Notes: a model not told the origin generated them from the letters alone. 60,000 bases of DNA from Symsagittifera roscoffensis (GCF_963678635.1 NC_087065.1:52769858-52829857); one strand, 5' to 3'. Positions 40,832-52,982 are shown, counted from the stretch's first letter. A program made the numbers and translations.

Positions 40832-42617
40832 TCAACGTTTTACTCATTCAGTTTTTCCCAGTAGCGTTATCAGTCATATTTTTGCTTGTGTATGCGAACT
40901 GCAACTTCGCCTCTGTGTTCAAAGATGGATAGCATCAATTGATATACATACGGTACGGGGTAGTTTTCAAAAAAAATGTCATGTTAGAATCTACTTGGCG
41001 AATATATGATAATACAAATAGAATCGTTTTAGAAGTTTTTTTCTTTTGAAAAGTGAAGATGTATGCTGTCGGCTTTTTCAGGGTTAGTTTTTGTGATTTA
41101 ATACGAATGAAAAAAATACTAAGATATGAAGCCCAGTAGTTTAAGAAATATGTTCATTTTCTTTTAAAGAACCTTCAAGTGAATTTTTGCTTGCCATTTT
41201 TTTTAATGAAATATAAGGCGTTGTTGGATGCCCTAATCTATTCTTACGATTGCATTTGTTTTGGCGTTTTTTTAAATCTTTTTTAAATAGTCGTTTTTCA
41301 TTTTTATCAATCTGTTTGAAACACCAGTTTTACATGTGTAATCAAAGACCTATCTCGCCATGTCAAACTGTATTCTAATTTTGGCAGTTAATTAAAAAGT
41401 TATGCATAACTGATCCGTTCCTCTTTAATAAGCATGTATCAGAAGCAAGTATACCGGATCAGCGGAATGATATTTGCCCATCTTTCTTCAGTTGGTATAA
41501 ACTTGAAGCTAAAACTAATGCAGGTGGCATAGCTTTGATTGGTTCAACAGAGTTTTGAGACTTTAAATCTTACGCTATCCAGTCTCTAAAATGGTTCCGC
41601 GAGTACCAATTTTCAATTGCAGGTCACTTTTTTGAACGCGCAGTGATAGGGGAGAAATGCACATCCATCAATAAAATTGACTCATGTATTTGCAATTCTC
41701 CGAAATTTAGAGTAATTTTAGTATCAACGTTTTACTCATTCAGTTTTTCCCAGTAGCGTTATCAGTCATATTTTTGCTTGTGTATGCGAACTGCAACTTC
41801 GCCTCTGTGTTCAAAGATGGATAGCATCAATTGATATACATACGGTACGGGGTAGTTTTCAAAAAAAATGTCATGTTAGAATCTACTTGGCGAATATATG
41901 ATAATACTAATAGAATCGTTTTAGAAGTTTTTTTCTTTTGAAAAGTGAAGATGTATGCTGTCGGCTTTTTCAGGGTTAGTTTTTGTGATTTAATACGAAT
42001 GAGAAAATACTAAGATATGAAGCCCAGTAGTTTAAGAAATATGTTCATTTTCTTTTAAAGAACCTTCAAGTGAATTTTTGCTTGCCATTTTTTTAAATGA
42101 AATATAAGGCGTTGTTGGATGCCCTAATCTATTCTGACGATTGCATTTGTTTTGGCGTTTTTTTAATCTTTTTTAAATAGTCGTTTTTCATTTTTATCAA
42201 TCTGTTTGAAACACCAGTTTTACATGTGTAATCAAAGACCTATCTCGCCATGTCAAACTATATTCTAATTTTTGGCAGTTAATTAAAAAGTTATGCATAA
42301 CTGATCCGTTCCTCTTTAATAAACATGTATCAGAAGCAAGTATACCGGATCAGCGGAATGATATTTGCTCATCTTTCTTCAGTTGGTATAAACTTGAAGC
42401 TAAAACTAATGCAGGTGGCATAGCTTTGATTGGTTCAACAGAGTTTTGAGACTTTAAATCTTACGCTATCCAGTCTCTAAAATGTTTCCGCGAGTACCAA
42501 TTTTCAATTGCAGGTCACTTTTTTTGAACGCGCAGTGATAGGGGAGAAATGCACATCCATCAATAAAATTGACTCATGTATTTGCAATTCTCCGAAATTT
42601 AGAGTAATTTTAGTATT
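40832..42617. repeat. Near-identical tandem duplication of ~893 bp
   Basis: Copy 1 runs from about 40,832 to 41,725 and copy 2 from 41,726 to 42,617, starting at TCAACGTTTTACTCATTCAG and ending at GAGTAATTTTAGTAT. Only a handful of differences are visible, so the duplication is recent or allelic. The unit has no protein-like ORF. Confidence 0.9.
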
Positions 42618-42939
42618 AAAAGTCGGAAAAGTCGAGTAGAAGAGGGTTAAAGTTCTCAAAAAATGACATTCGTTTTTTCACTTTAACTGTCGATTTGATT
42701 GACTGAAAGTTTTTGTGTTCATTGTTTTCCGGTTATATTCAAATAATTCCGTCCAAGGAACAAGTTTTTTTGTTTTTTTTGTAACTGCTGCATATTTAAA
42801 AAATAATAGAAGTTTTAAATTTCATAGCATTCTTCTATGCAAAAAGAAAGTAGAGCCTGCTCTCAATACTTTTCAAAAATTTTAAGTTTTGGTTGCACTA
42901 ATTTGAAAAGATGATATGAATGACAATACCACGGCGTTT

Positions 42940-43135
42940 CATTTGCCCTCGGTCCTACTCAATGCAGGAAAATCCGTGGGGGAGGGGGATTTCATCCATT
43001 TCTCCGCATCCAGTCCCACCTTGAGGAGGCGGATGACACTGGGAACCCTCCGGCCATGACCAAAGTGAGATTCGAACGCATGACCCTCGTTTTGAGAGAC
43101 GCTTGACTTACCCCACTCGGTCATGGCTGCTCCTT
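42940..43135 (-). repeat. tRNA-derived SINE, minus strand
   Basis: Read on the minus strand from about 43,132, GCAGCCATGACCGAGTGG is an A-box head typical of Ser/Leu tRNAs, and GCGTTCGAATCTC about 40 bases on is a B box. A GC-richer body follows to about 42,945. The anticodon and T arms do not pair cleanly, so it is a SINE and not a tRNA gene. The body ends near poly-purine sequence without a clear A tail. Confidence 0.65.
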
Positions 43136-43139
43136 TTTT

Positions 43140-44390
43140 TTACTACGACGTAAGTTTTCCTGTTTTCCCTCTGCACAATCATTTCATTCACCTGGTTTAA
43201 ATTTGTCAGGTGAAAATCGCTAAATTGTACCAATTTTGCAATATTTTCGTTTTAATTATCTTCTGATTTTTTGTGTTGTACACTGTAATGTTGTCACATA
43301 TTTGTGTAGCGCAACTGGTGCGAGGCCTCGTCTATATTTGTGTTACCGATAAGTCAGGCGATTTTAAACTGAAGGATGCGATTCAAGATTGAAATTTGAT
43401 GCTCCCAAATGTTTAACTTTTAACTATTGGTATATTTTAGTTTTTTTGCTTTTTCTAGGTTATAAAACACCAAATCGTTCGGAAGTCATGTTGTTTGTTA
43501 CTAGTCATGGAAGTTGAGTAATAGTAAAATAATTTTGTGTTGTAAATCTTATACTTTTCAATGTTTTCAATTATTTCAGAAAATTCTGATAAATTTGGAA
43601 GCTCCAACTTCTTTTTTTGAATCGATTAATTTAGAAGACTCAAATTCAGATTTTAACTGCTGTTAGTAGTAGTAGTTCAAGCAGGATAAACAAATAATGA
43701 AATTTATGTTGATTGTTTGTAATCAGGAGGATATCAAACAACCCGCTGCTCGAATTATTCGTAAGACCAAGTTATTTTTCCGATAATCGTTATATTCGAA
43801 AATTTTTTGCTTTATTATAACTGATTTCCGAGTTGGCTAATGTAATTGGTGCACTTTTTAATTCTGTTTTGAAAATATAAGGTCGAGTCGTTAGAGTGAA
43901 CTGTACTTTTTTCATGATTCTTGAAACCTATATATGTATATATATTCGAGAATATTCGAGTAGACGAATAATCGAGAAGTCGTAACATGCCAGTATCTCA
44001 GTATCGAGAAAAACTGATTTAAAAGTTTTGTTTTTTTTTATTTCAATTTCGAGCGAATAAAGTGAGCGAGCAGGCTTACAACAGACCACAAGGATTTTTT
44101 TGCTTGCGCTAATTTCATGTTAAACTGCTGTCAGAGAAATCCGTTCTCCTTCTTGTCAATCAGCAGTAGCTCTAGAGTTTGTCAAGGGAGCCTTGGGATC
44201 ACTAAGTGTTAATAAAGTTTGCCAAAGTTCGGCTTAAATTCAGGGCGTTCTTTACAAATACCGGAAGTGTTGCACAAAATGGTCATCCGCTCTTTTTTAT
44301 TGTCTTTATCTAGCTGCAATTAGTTCTATAAACCCTTGTTCTAGGCTAAATATGGCGCTGGCGCAGGCAGACGGAAACCAAAATGTGAAA
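43140..44390. other. Region upstream of the CHFR-like gene
   Basis: AT-rich, with one diverged hairpin-motif copy near 43,310-43,360 (GCGAGGCCTCGTC) and a TATATGTATATATAT tract at about 43,932. I cannot assign a promoter or transcription start. Confidence 0.35.
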
Positions 44391-44396
44391 ACTTAA

Positions 44397-44420
44397 ATGA
44401 AAGAAATAACCGAGAACTGA
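44397..44420 (+). promoter_or_regulatory. Possible upstream ORF of seven codons before the CHFR-like start
   Basis: ATGAAAGAAATAACCGAG followed by AAC and TGA ends 13 bases before the main ATG. If it is inside the mRNA it could lower or regulate initiation. Transcript start is unknown. Confidence 0.35.
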
Positions 44421-44433
44421 TTTGCCGCCCATA

Positions 44434-44856
44434 ATGGACGATGGAACTCGCGCTGATTCTTCAAATGCGACGATCACCATCGCTATATGCAGAGCAACCT
44501 TGGGAAATGCGACCAATTCTGTAATTGTTACCTCATGCAATATAAGCGACGACTCGACTCGGAAAATTAGGGTGGGCCGAGCCGAGCATCCGAATGACGA
44601 GTCGTTTCTCTCTGTGACTCATGAAACGATTTCTCAGCTGCACTGCGAGTTAGATTTTGATTCAGATAGAAGAGATGTAAATACATTTAAAGTCGTGGAC
44701 AGAAGTCGCAATGGAGTTCTAGTGAATGGTCATAAACTGACTAAGAACGAACCCACTAGCGTTCATTTCGGTGACCCAATTTTGATTGGCAAAAAGTCTG
44801 TGGATGATTGTGTGTGGCTTAAAGTTGAAAGACAATCTGAGATTGCACTACCTGAG
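44434..44856 (+). CDS. CHFR: CHFR-like E3 ubiquitin ligase, exon 1 (FHA domain)
   Basis: The ATG at 44,434 is the first in frame and gives 141 residues in phase 0, ending CCT GAG|gtttga. Residues ~10-132 form a forkhead-associated domain, which binds phosphothreonine peptides. Its conserved positions are visible: G48-R49 in the first loop, S67-x-x-H70, S91/N93-G94 in SRNG, and N98-G99. An FHA domain at the N-terminus followed downstream by a RING is the CHFR layout (checkpoint with forkhead and RING), a ligase that delays entry into mitosis under stress. RNF8 has the same two domains, but its RING is C-terminal and lacks the flanking match seen in exon 3. Confidence 0.8.
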
Positions 44857-47800
44857 GTTTGATAGAAATTCTTTTAAGCGTTATTTGCGAGGCAGAAAAT
44901 GTAAATTCGAGTATGGGACTTTTTTCATAATTTTTTTGTCGGCAGATTTTCATGTAGTTATTTGGGTACGAGCTTTTGCGAACACTGAAGGAGAGGAGGA
45001 ATTGTACATTCGGATGTTTTTTTTTTTTTTCATCCAAGGGTACTACGAAGGAACTACGAATAGGGTACTGCCTGATTACTACGAAGTAACGTCGAACAGA
45101 TTCAAATGAGATATCATATTTGAGTTTTTGGAACTTGTGTCGAGAAATACCCGTCGATTTGGTTTCGTTTTTTGGACTTTCAGGCTCCCTTCGTTGCCAT
45201 TTTCTTTTCATAGCCTTTTCAGGAAACAAGAAATTCTTATTTTTTAATTTCATTTATTGAGACCGTTTTTTGCTAACTCACGATTATTCTACCAGTCCAT
45301 TGAGCATTCCGATTTTCGAGAAAAATAAGTCGAACTTATATGTTCCGGTTCGATTTTTCAGACCATTTTTTTACATACACCGTTTGACAAAACTTGTTTC
45401 GTAGCATCTGAAAGATTTCGATGCGCTTTGTTGAAATTGAAAAAAAACTCTCCAGCTTTTTTAAAACGTTTAGCGCATGCATTGAGTTTAGCGCATACAA
45501 ATTGTTTAAGTTGAGAATGCTTGTTGTTACCAATATTGCTATTTAAAATTAAAACTAGTTTTGATACGTTAAAGGGTTGTGGGAACACTCAGTGCCATGA
45601 CTTGGTACTACCACTTTTTCTGATACTATCAATGAAATGATGGAAAGTTTGTGGTCAGGATGGTTGTTTTCCAGAGAAATTGCGGCTCCTTAATTTTTGA
45701 ACTTTTTTTTTCTTTAATTTTCAGTTGCTGCTTAAGTTTTCAGTTGCTCAATATTAAGTGGTCTGATGGTAATTTTGTTTCCAGCTGCTCAGAATAAGCT
45801 TTTCTTATATGAATTGCTTTCAAGCATAGAGATTTTTGGTTTCTCAACAGAGGCAATGAGCGTCATTCAAACATAAAAAAATTCTTTGAACTTTTGATGC
45901 ATTAATTTTGCCGAAATGTTTCTGTTTTTGCTATAGTAGCAAACTTTTCCTGCATTAAAAATGCTGAATAGCTTTTTTTAGGTCTCTAAAATGACAAAAT
46001 GTTTTCGATTATTGCCTTTCCTTTAAAGTAAAATTTGAAAAAATTTACAGTTGCTCAATATTAAGTGATCTGATGGTAATTTTGTTTCCAGCTGCTTAGT
46101 ATAGGCTTTTCTTATATGAATTGCTTTCAAGCATAGAGATTTTCGGTTTCTCAACAGGCAATGAGCGTCATTCAAACATAAAAAAATTCTTTGAACTTTT
46201 GATGCATTAATTTTGCCGAAATGTTTCTGTTTTTGCTATAGTAGCAAACTTTTCCTGCATTAAAAATGCTGAATAGCTTTTTTTAGGTCTCTAAAATGAC
46301 AAAATGTTTTCGATTATTGTCTTTCCTTTAAAGTAAAATTTGAAAAAATTTACACCTATAATGTCTATGTATTTTAGTTTGCTGCACTGTAGTTCCTTGT
46401 TAGTTCTAATCATCGGTTGATTATGTAAAGCGTCAAGACCTTTTAGCCCAGTTCTGACATGAAAATCTGTTTTCGTTCTATTTGCTTTCGCGAATTTTTT
46501 TTTTGATGTATTCTTTTCTGGCAAGGTCAAGTAAAAAGTGATAAATTTTCCTTCTTTTAACGCACAGATAGGACAATTAGCTAGCCTGTTGTAATTGGGT
46601 TTTATATTTTTTCGTGTAAAATCAGGGGGTATAAATTACTTTGCTCGCGAAATTTTACTGGCTTCAATTAAACCAATTCCAATGGTAATTCTGCCCATTT
46701 AGTCTAGAAGTACCACCCGTTCTTGGGACGACTTAGGCCAAGCATTCGAAGCCCGGCGAGACCTGCATTTTTTATACACTGCCAAATATTCTGCTGAATA
46801 AAAAAATAGACTGTTGTGTGTCTGCTTATTTTTGTAAAATTGTGTGCCGTTTTCTTGAGGGATCTGCAATTTTTAAGAGTCAATGAACGTTGTGAAGACT
46901 CTTGTGTAAGTCTTGATAATTCTTTGCTTAATTTTTCATTAAAAAGTCACTTGTTTTTTTTTCGCATTCTAATTTGATGTTTCGTGGTTTGATTTTTGAT
47001 TTTTTCAGTTCATTTCCTTTGTTAAAAGGAAGGCAAACTCCAGTATCGTGGAGCAAAAGTGTAAAGGTCACCAAAAAACGTGAATGACTACTAGTTTCGA
47101 AAGTGGATTTTACTTTTCAGATTTCCCAGCCGCATAAAAATCTGACCTTTGATCAAGTTTTCTCAATTAATTTAATTTATCAATTAGTGCCAATTACAAA
47201 TTGTTCGTGAAATTCAAAGAGCCTTAAGTGCATCTGTTTTTTCTTTGAAATTCGAAAGTTGACATTTTTGTTCGAGTAACAAGTCAGTTGTCTTTGTTTT
47301 TTTTTGCGTTCATTGACTTTTTCCAACTATCTGTTGGCTATGTTATCATTTTCGAGTAACCTATTCAACATTAGTAATGGTGCATATAATTGAATTGTAA
47401 GATTTTTTTAATTATTTTTTTTTCGCTCAAGTTGTTGTGTTTTGCTGTTGTTGTGTCGTTGTTGCCTCGTTGAGGGGCAGTGCATTAAGTTTCAAAATTT
47501 TCCTTCGGTATAAATGGTTTCAGATAATGTTTTATCGGCTTAAGTATTAAGTAGTTTTGGCCTCATATTAAGATGTTCGATTTTTTTTGGCTAGTGGCGT
47601 CTACCCGTTCATTTTCTGCTTATTTACTGCTCGATGTTTTTTCAATTCTTATTTAACCCAGGCATTGTGTTTCTCCGGGTGGTTTCCTTACTTCACTCCA
47701 GACAAACTTATAAAAGTTTTGGTTGATTTTTATGTTCACTTGTTTCAATCATTGTTTTTCGACTCGTCTCTCGTTTTAATTTCTTTCAGCTAATAATTGT

Positions 47801-47959
47801 CATGCTAATTGAGGTAATTTTTGTGCTGAGAGCAACATGATTTTTTAGGCAGAAAACTTTTATTTTAAATCTGCGTCAGAGACTAATTGCTTTTCTTCTG
47901 GGATATTTGCTTTAAACCACATAAAACTGCCTGTTTCGTTCTAGACACTTGTTTCGCAG
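44857..47959 (+). other. CHFR-like intron 1
   Basis: This is a 3.1-kb intron from gtttga to tttcgcag. It contains a ~307-base tandem duplication (45,741-46,353), a decayed tRNA-like segment at about 46,700-46,790 and composite-repeat blocks (AAAAGGAAGGCAAACTCC at 47,022). No hidden exon is evident. Confidence 0.6.
45741..46353. repeat. Tandem duplication of ~307 bp
   Basis: CAGTTGCTCAATATTAAGTG begins at 45,741 and again at 46,048, and the two copies agree closely through AAATTTGAAAAAATTTACA. Non-coding. Confidence 0.85.
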
Positions 47960-48460
47960 ATAGACGAGACACAAGAATTCGATGTGACCGAAAACCAAGA
48001 GTCCGAAATTAACGCACCGGTGTCAGATCTTATCCAAAGCCAACCTAACGTCAGTAGTTCAAATGCAGTCACAGGCTCAGTACAAACATATCAGAACAAT
48101 CTCGTTGATAACATCGTAGATACCAACGAGGCAAACATAATTTCCGTCAAAACAGCAGAATTAGAGAACTCGGAATCTACGGATAAAAGGGCTGCTAGCT
48201 GTAATGTATATTCTGAAAATGGGCAAAAAAGACAAGCTGAGAATAAACTGGAAGATGAAGCACCTAGTTGTTCTAAAACTGCGAAAAGTGACTGTTCCAG
48301 CGGCACAGATCAGCGTGAAGAAATTGTGAAAGAAAAAAGTGATGATACTGGGGTTAAAGTTGAAGAAACGGGTTCGGATAGCGATGGGCAGAACATGTTC
48401 GGCTGTGAACTCAAATGCTCCATATGCACTGAAATATTCCATCAACCAGTGTCTTTGCAG
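47960..48460 (+). CDS. CHFR: CHFR-like, exon 2 (acidic linker and first half of RING)
   Basis: The exon starts after TTTCGCAG and is 501 bases, phase 0 at both ends, residues 142-308. The first ~145 residues are a hydrophilic, Ser/Glu/Lys-rich linker. The end, LKCSICTEIFHQPVSLQ, is the start of a C3HC4 RING, supplying C294 and C297. The exon ends TTGCAG|gttggt. The RING continues exactly at the next exon, so this intron splits the zinc site. Two near-copies of the donor follow within 38 bases. Confidence 0.8.
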
Positions 48461-48894
48461 GTTGGTATTTCATTCTTTGCAGGTTGGTGTCATTGCAGGT
48501 TGGTGTTTCTGGATTCCATAGACAAATCTTTGAACATGTTAAAATTTTGTCGGAACGATCAAAGAAAATGAAAGAACATAAGAAGAACAAAAGGAGCGTC
48601 CTTGTTGCGGAATCCGCTTACAATCCACAAAATGCACAGTTTGGCCTCGTAATGTTATTATTGAAAGGCCTCTTTTATAGATCGTGTCTGGTCAACTAGG
48701 GACAGGTGATAAATGGGAGCAAACTTCATCCGTATTTTTTTTCGGTCCACTTTTCCCAGCTGCCGAACCTAATTTGAGCAAGCATTGTCTAATTTTTAAT
48801 TCTAGTTTCGAGCTGTTTGTTTTGACTTTGCAGACTACCAATTATCGCCTGTTTACAGATGTTGTGGTGCCTTAGTAGGTCCAATATTTGGTCC

Positions 48895-49387
48895 CACGTA
48901 AAGTTTGTTCCATTTTTTTTTTGGGGGGGGGAAGAGAGGGTTGTGATACTTGCACAACAACTGGATACTATAGTTAACATTTGAAATTAGACTTTTTCAC
49001 GTTGAAAATTTTGATCACAGGGTGCTTCTGCTAGACCCATCAGCTTAATTTTTTACTGTATCAAATTAGAGGTCAGTTGCTCAGTTTGCTCGTATAGTCT
49101 AGAATCGAAGAAGAAGAAGTATTAATTTATCAAAGTTATTGAAATATTATTCTGAAACGTTTCCAATAAGACTTACTGCTCTTAACTTTGAAAGGATAGG
49201 TATAGAGATCAGCTGGTCTGCTTAAAATCTACCCTGACTACTAAAACATAATAAAAAAGGAATATATATATTTTTTCTTTTAAAAAAAGTTCCTGACAAG
49301 GATCGAACGAATGCATCCGGCGATCAAGGCCAGCCTTCATCGCCGGATGCATAGGTCCGATCCTTGTCGGGAACTTTTTTTTCAAAG

Positions 49388-49441
<54 letters not shown>

Positions 49442-49810
49442 TTTTATTATGTTTTAATAGTCAGGGTAGATTTTACGCAGATCAGCTGATCTCTTTACCT
49501 ATCCTTTCAAAGTTAGGAGCATTAATTTTTATTGGAAATGTTTGAGAATAAAATTTCAATAACTTTGATAAATACATATTTCTTCGATTCTAGACTATAC
49601 GAGCAACTGACCTCTTATTTGATATAGTAAAAAATTAAGCTGATGGGTCTAGCAGAAGCACCCTGTGATCAAAATTTTCAACGTGAAAAAGTATAATTTC
49701 AAAGGTTAAATACAGTATCAAGTTGCTGTGCAAGTATCACAACCCTCCCTCCCCTCCCCCTCAAAAAATGGAACAAACTTTACGTGAGAACAAATTTTTA
49801 CGTGGGACCA
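48895..49810. repeat. ~910-bp near-perfect palindrome (foldback element)
   Basis: The left arm begins CCCACGTAAAGTTTGTTCC and the right arm ends with its complement; internal blocks match in reverse order (TCTGCTAGACCCATCAGC, TAGTCTAGAATCGAAGAA, CTTTGAAAGGATAGG). The centre near 49,345 is itself a tight hairpin with GTTCC(c/t)GACAAGGATCG arms around CATCCGGCGATcaag. The right arm carries an (AT)n tract at 49,391-49,437 where the left has only a short TATATATA. No ORF. It is likely a foldback or MITE insertion. Confidence 0.85.
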
Positions 49811-50546
49811 AACAAACTTTACGCTTAACCGCTGCGTCACGGACGGTTTGAAAATTTCTTAATTAGGTAAAATTTCTTCTGAACAATTTCATTTAAAAAT
49901 TGTTTTTAAATAATTAGGCAACGTTTTCGATTAGGACGAAAAAGGAGATATGTTAAATTCCGGCTAAAGTCATTTTTATTTAGAAAAAGTTCATTCTCGA
50001 TTTATCGTTTGTCCTGCTTTTTTTTCAGTCAGTTTGTTTTTAAAGAGCATGGTTTTTTGTTTCGATTTGAACTTGTTTCACTACATTTGAAAGTCATTTT
50101 TGGTTCATTCCTTATTTTAAAAATTTTTCATCTCTGATTTTGTATAACTTCCTTTCTGATTTAAAGGCTTTTTGGCTTGTTTTATCAGCTTATGCGCCGC
50201 CTATTGCGTCGTTTGAAGGAGATGATATTTTTTTCTCGTGCTTTAAATGTATGAACGGGGTGAAATTTTCTATTTTTTGAATTTCTTTAGGACAATAGTA
50301 TGTTTTCGGCTCAACGGGCGTCTACCCAAGTTTTGTCGGCCTAGTTACCGCTTGGCAATGTTAATATAATTTCTTCTTTAAATGACGGTGATTTTGTTTC
50401 TCGACATATCTTTTTACACATGCGAGATCAAGTGTCTTGTGATCGAGAAGTAGGCTTTTTTTACCGTAAATTATTTTTATTACAAATCTTACTTGCTTTT
50501 TTTTTCTTGCTTTTTTTTTAAACTTAAAAATTTCCAGGTTCGTTCC

Positions 50547-50630
50547 CACTTGCCCTAGAGGTAACGTGGTCGCCTTTGCACCCTAAGATCTTGGGGTCGA
50601 GTCGCGGGAAGGATCTTGTTTTTTTTTTCA
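50547..50630 (+). repeat. tRNA-like segment with A box, B box and T run
   Basis: TTGCCCTAGAGGTAACG and GGGGTCGAGTCG match A and B boxes, followed by CTTG and ten T. It is the closest relative of the copy at 26,749. Further flanking blocks are shared (TTGTCTGCTCAAATTTCGGC and, 150 bases on, GTGTCTGCTCAAAGATTATC). Confidence 0.55.
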
Positions 50631-52806
50631 GTATGTATGAAATTGATTTTTTTTTTCGATAAAAATTGAACTGTCGGACTTTCGCTTGTCTGCTCAAATT
50701 TCGGCTAAGGTGCCACATCGCCGTTTTTTTCGTGCGTTGAAAGCAAGTATAAAATATTTTCCAAGTCTTGATCATTGTAGTTTCAGGGTTGATTAAATTT
50801 TTTCGAAGTTTTCTACAAAATCCTTTTTTTTCGACTCAACTGGTGTCTGCTCAAAGATTATCGGATTTGTCTCCGCTCTGTAAGTTTCGCTCCTTTGCCA
50901 ATTTAATAGTTAAATGCTTTGCTTGGCATCTTTGCCTAGAATGAACTTGAATCGAGAAAACTTTTATCGATCCGAAAATTGTGGTAGACCGAGCTTTTTT
51001 TTTTTAGCAATTATCCTTTTTTTACTCAGGTTTTTTATGTTCGTGCTGTATCGCAAGTGACGCGAAGCTGCGCCCTTCCCTGTGTTATCAATTTGAACTG
51101 CCCCGAGACACGTATGAAGTTTTTTTGTTCAAATAGTTAGTTCGACGTTTTTTACGCAAGCTATTGTTGACTCTTATTTTTTTCCGATCAATCTCTCAAA
51201 GAGGAAAGCTCATTTGATGACATTTTTGTTTCGATCTGTTTCATTGAAAAATTAATAGCATCTTTTTTTCTGTTTTATTGGTGTCCAGTGCCTGCCGTTA
51301 GTTAAGCGTTTGTGGCTTAGAGGGAAGGACCTGAGGTTCCTAAGCTACTTGTCGGAGGTTAAACGGCGCACTTAGCACTAAATTTGTTTTGGGATTTTTG
51401 CTGCATAGCATAGGTAATTTATTAGCATCTATAGCTGCGTCTTTTGTCGCTAGTGTTGACGTATTTGCAATGACCCGTGGCGCCGATGCGAGAATGTGAG
51501 TCTCCAAGTCTTGAGGTCACAAGTTTGACTCCGACGCGTAGGAATTTTTTTAAAATTTAAATTCGAGGCTTATTTCACTTTTTAGAGCGGCTTCTTGCGT
51601 ATATTTGCAAAATGCATGTTCGCCTCTGTGTCAAATAGTTTTTTCGACATAGCGAATTTCATATCATTTTCGGTCGGCTGGCTTTCCTTGCTATCTTTGT
51701 TGTATCGCAAATGGTGCGAAGCAGCTCGGCTTAGTCATTGTGTTAACCTTTCCTATTGTCTTATCTGAAATAAGTTTGTAGAAGACAAATTGAGACATAG
51801 TTATGACAATTTTGGCAGATCAATTTTATTCGTGTCTTTTTATACCTTTCCCCGTAATCAAATGTTCTTACACATCTGTAAGAACTCGTAAAGTTCCTTT
51901 ACTAGTGAAGCTTTGCAGCTTCGAGACCTTATCCGACGTTGCTTAGAGGTAATTTTTTTGCCTTAGTACCCTAAGGTCTTCGGATCGAGTTCCGGTCGGA
52001 CCTTGTCTATTTTTTCAGGATATTTGAAATTGAATATTTTTCCCGGGAAAAATTTGAGTTGCCGGACACTTCGTTTGTCTGCTTATGTCTTATCCGCTTA
52101 GTTGTTACATCGGGATTTTTTGTCCTGTCTGCAATTTTAATTTAGTGCAAATGCTTTTGGTTTGCTCCTGTAATTTGTAAAGTTAAAACCAATTCGTTGT
52201 AATTTTTTCTTGGTTTTAGTTTTTTTTCCGCTTAAAAGCTTTATTTGGCCTAATTGGTTTTGGCTTATGTTTTATTGGCTTTGCTATTTTAATTTGTGCC
52301 GCTTCAAAGGCAAAAGATTATTGACTTTGTTGTGACAAATGCAGGTAGTTTGTGTTGCAAGATTTCAAAGTTTTAAAACTTAGTCGCTCACAAAAATTGA
52401 TGACAAAAATTTCTTTTGGGCATTTTTTTCTTTTCGGATGAATCAGCCCACGTGTTTTCGGCCGGCAAAGGTGACGCTCGTTCAATTCCAAAATCGTTTT
52501 CAATACGGGTGGTTGTTTTTCCACTGTTTTTCTGATTTTTTTTTTCATTTTTCTCCCAAAAAAGTTTTGTTTTCGTCTTATTTTCTATTCGATAGCTTGC
52601 CGTGCTGCGCGTGCCTTGTATCAAAATTGATGCGAAACTCCGGTTCGCCGCTGTAAAAAAAGTTGTTGTTTTTTTAACCTTTGGTCTCATTTTTGATCGG
52701 CCATATTGCAATGCTGTGCTCCGCTTCGCTGTGTAAAAATCGCAGTTTTTTTGTTTAATGTAAAAGCAACTTGACACTCCTATGCAAAAACTTTTTTCGT
52801 TTGCAG

Positions 52807-52982
52807 CCGTGCATGCATACGTTTTGTGGCGGGTGCTACTCGGGCTGGATGACCAAATCCGAAAAGTGTCCCTCGTGTCGTCACTCAGTGGAAAAGATCA
52901 GCAAGAACAGACTGGTGGCCAATCTCTGTGAGTCTTACTTGAACACTCATCCGCAGGAAAGGAGGCACGAGCAGGACTTAAA
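52807..52982 (+). CDS. CHFR: CHFR-like, exon 3 (second half of RING)
   Basis: The exon starts PCMHTFCGGCYSGW after TTTGCAG and completes the C3HC4 RING: C310, H312, C315, C318, C329, C332, with C294 and C297 from exon 2. All eight zinc ligands are present, so the ligase core looks intact. The exon runs through the helical segment after the RING (NRLVANLCESYLNTHP), a close match to the CHFR family. It ends at AA|gtgaga, phase 2, joining to exon 4. RING domains recruit the E2 that carries ubiquitin. Confidence 0.85.

Larger units (their letters stand above)
48461..52806 (+). other. CHFR-like intron 2 (splits the RING)
   Basis: A 4.3-kb intron, gttggt to tttgcag. It holds the 910-bp palindrome at 48,895-49,810, composite-repeat copies with tRNA-like segments at 50,547 and about 51,940, and several copies of the GCGAAGC hairpin motif (51,060, 51,718, 52,630, 52,706). 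No additional exon is apparent. Confidence 0.6.

Noticed and set aside
48161-48445. Minus-strand open frames opposite CHFR-like exon 2
   Set aside because: They are shadows of a real exon whose + strand frame joins precisely to the rest of the RING.
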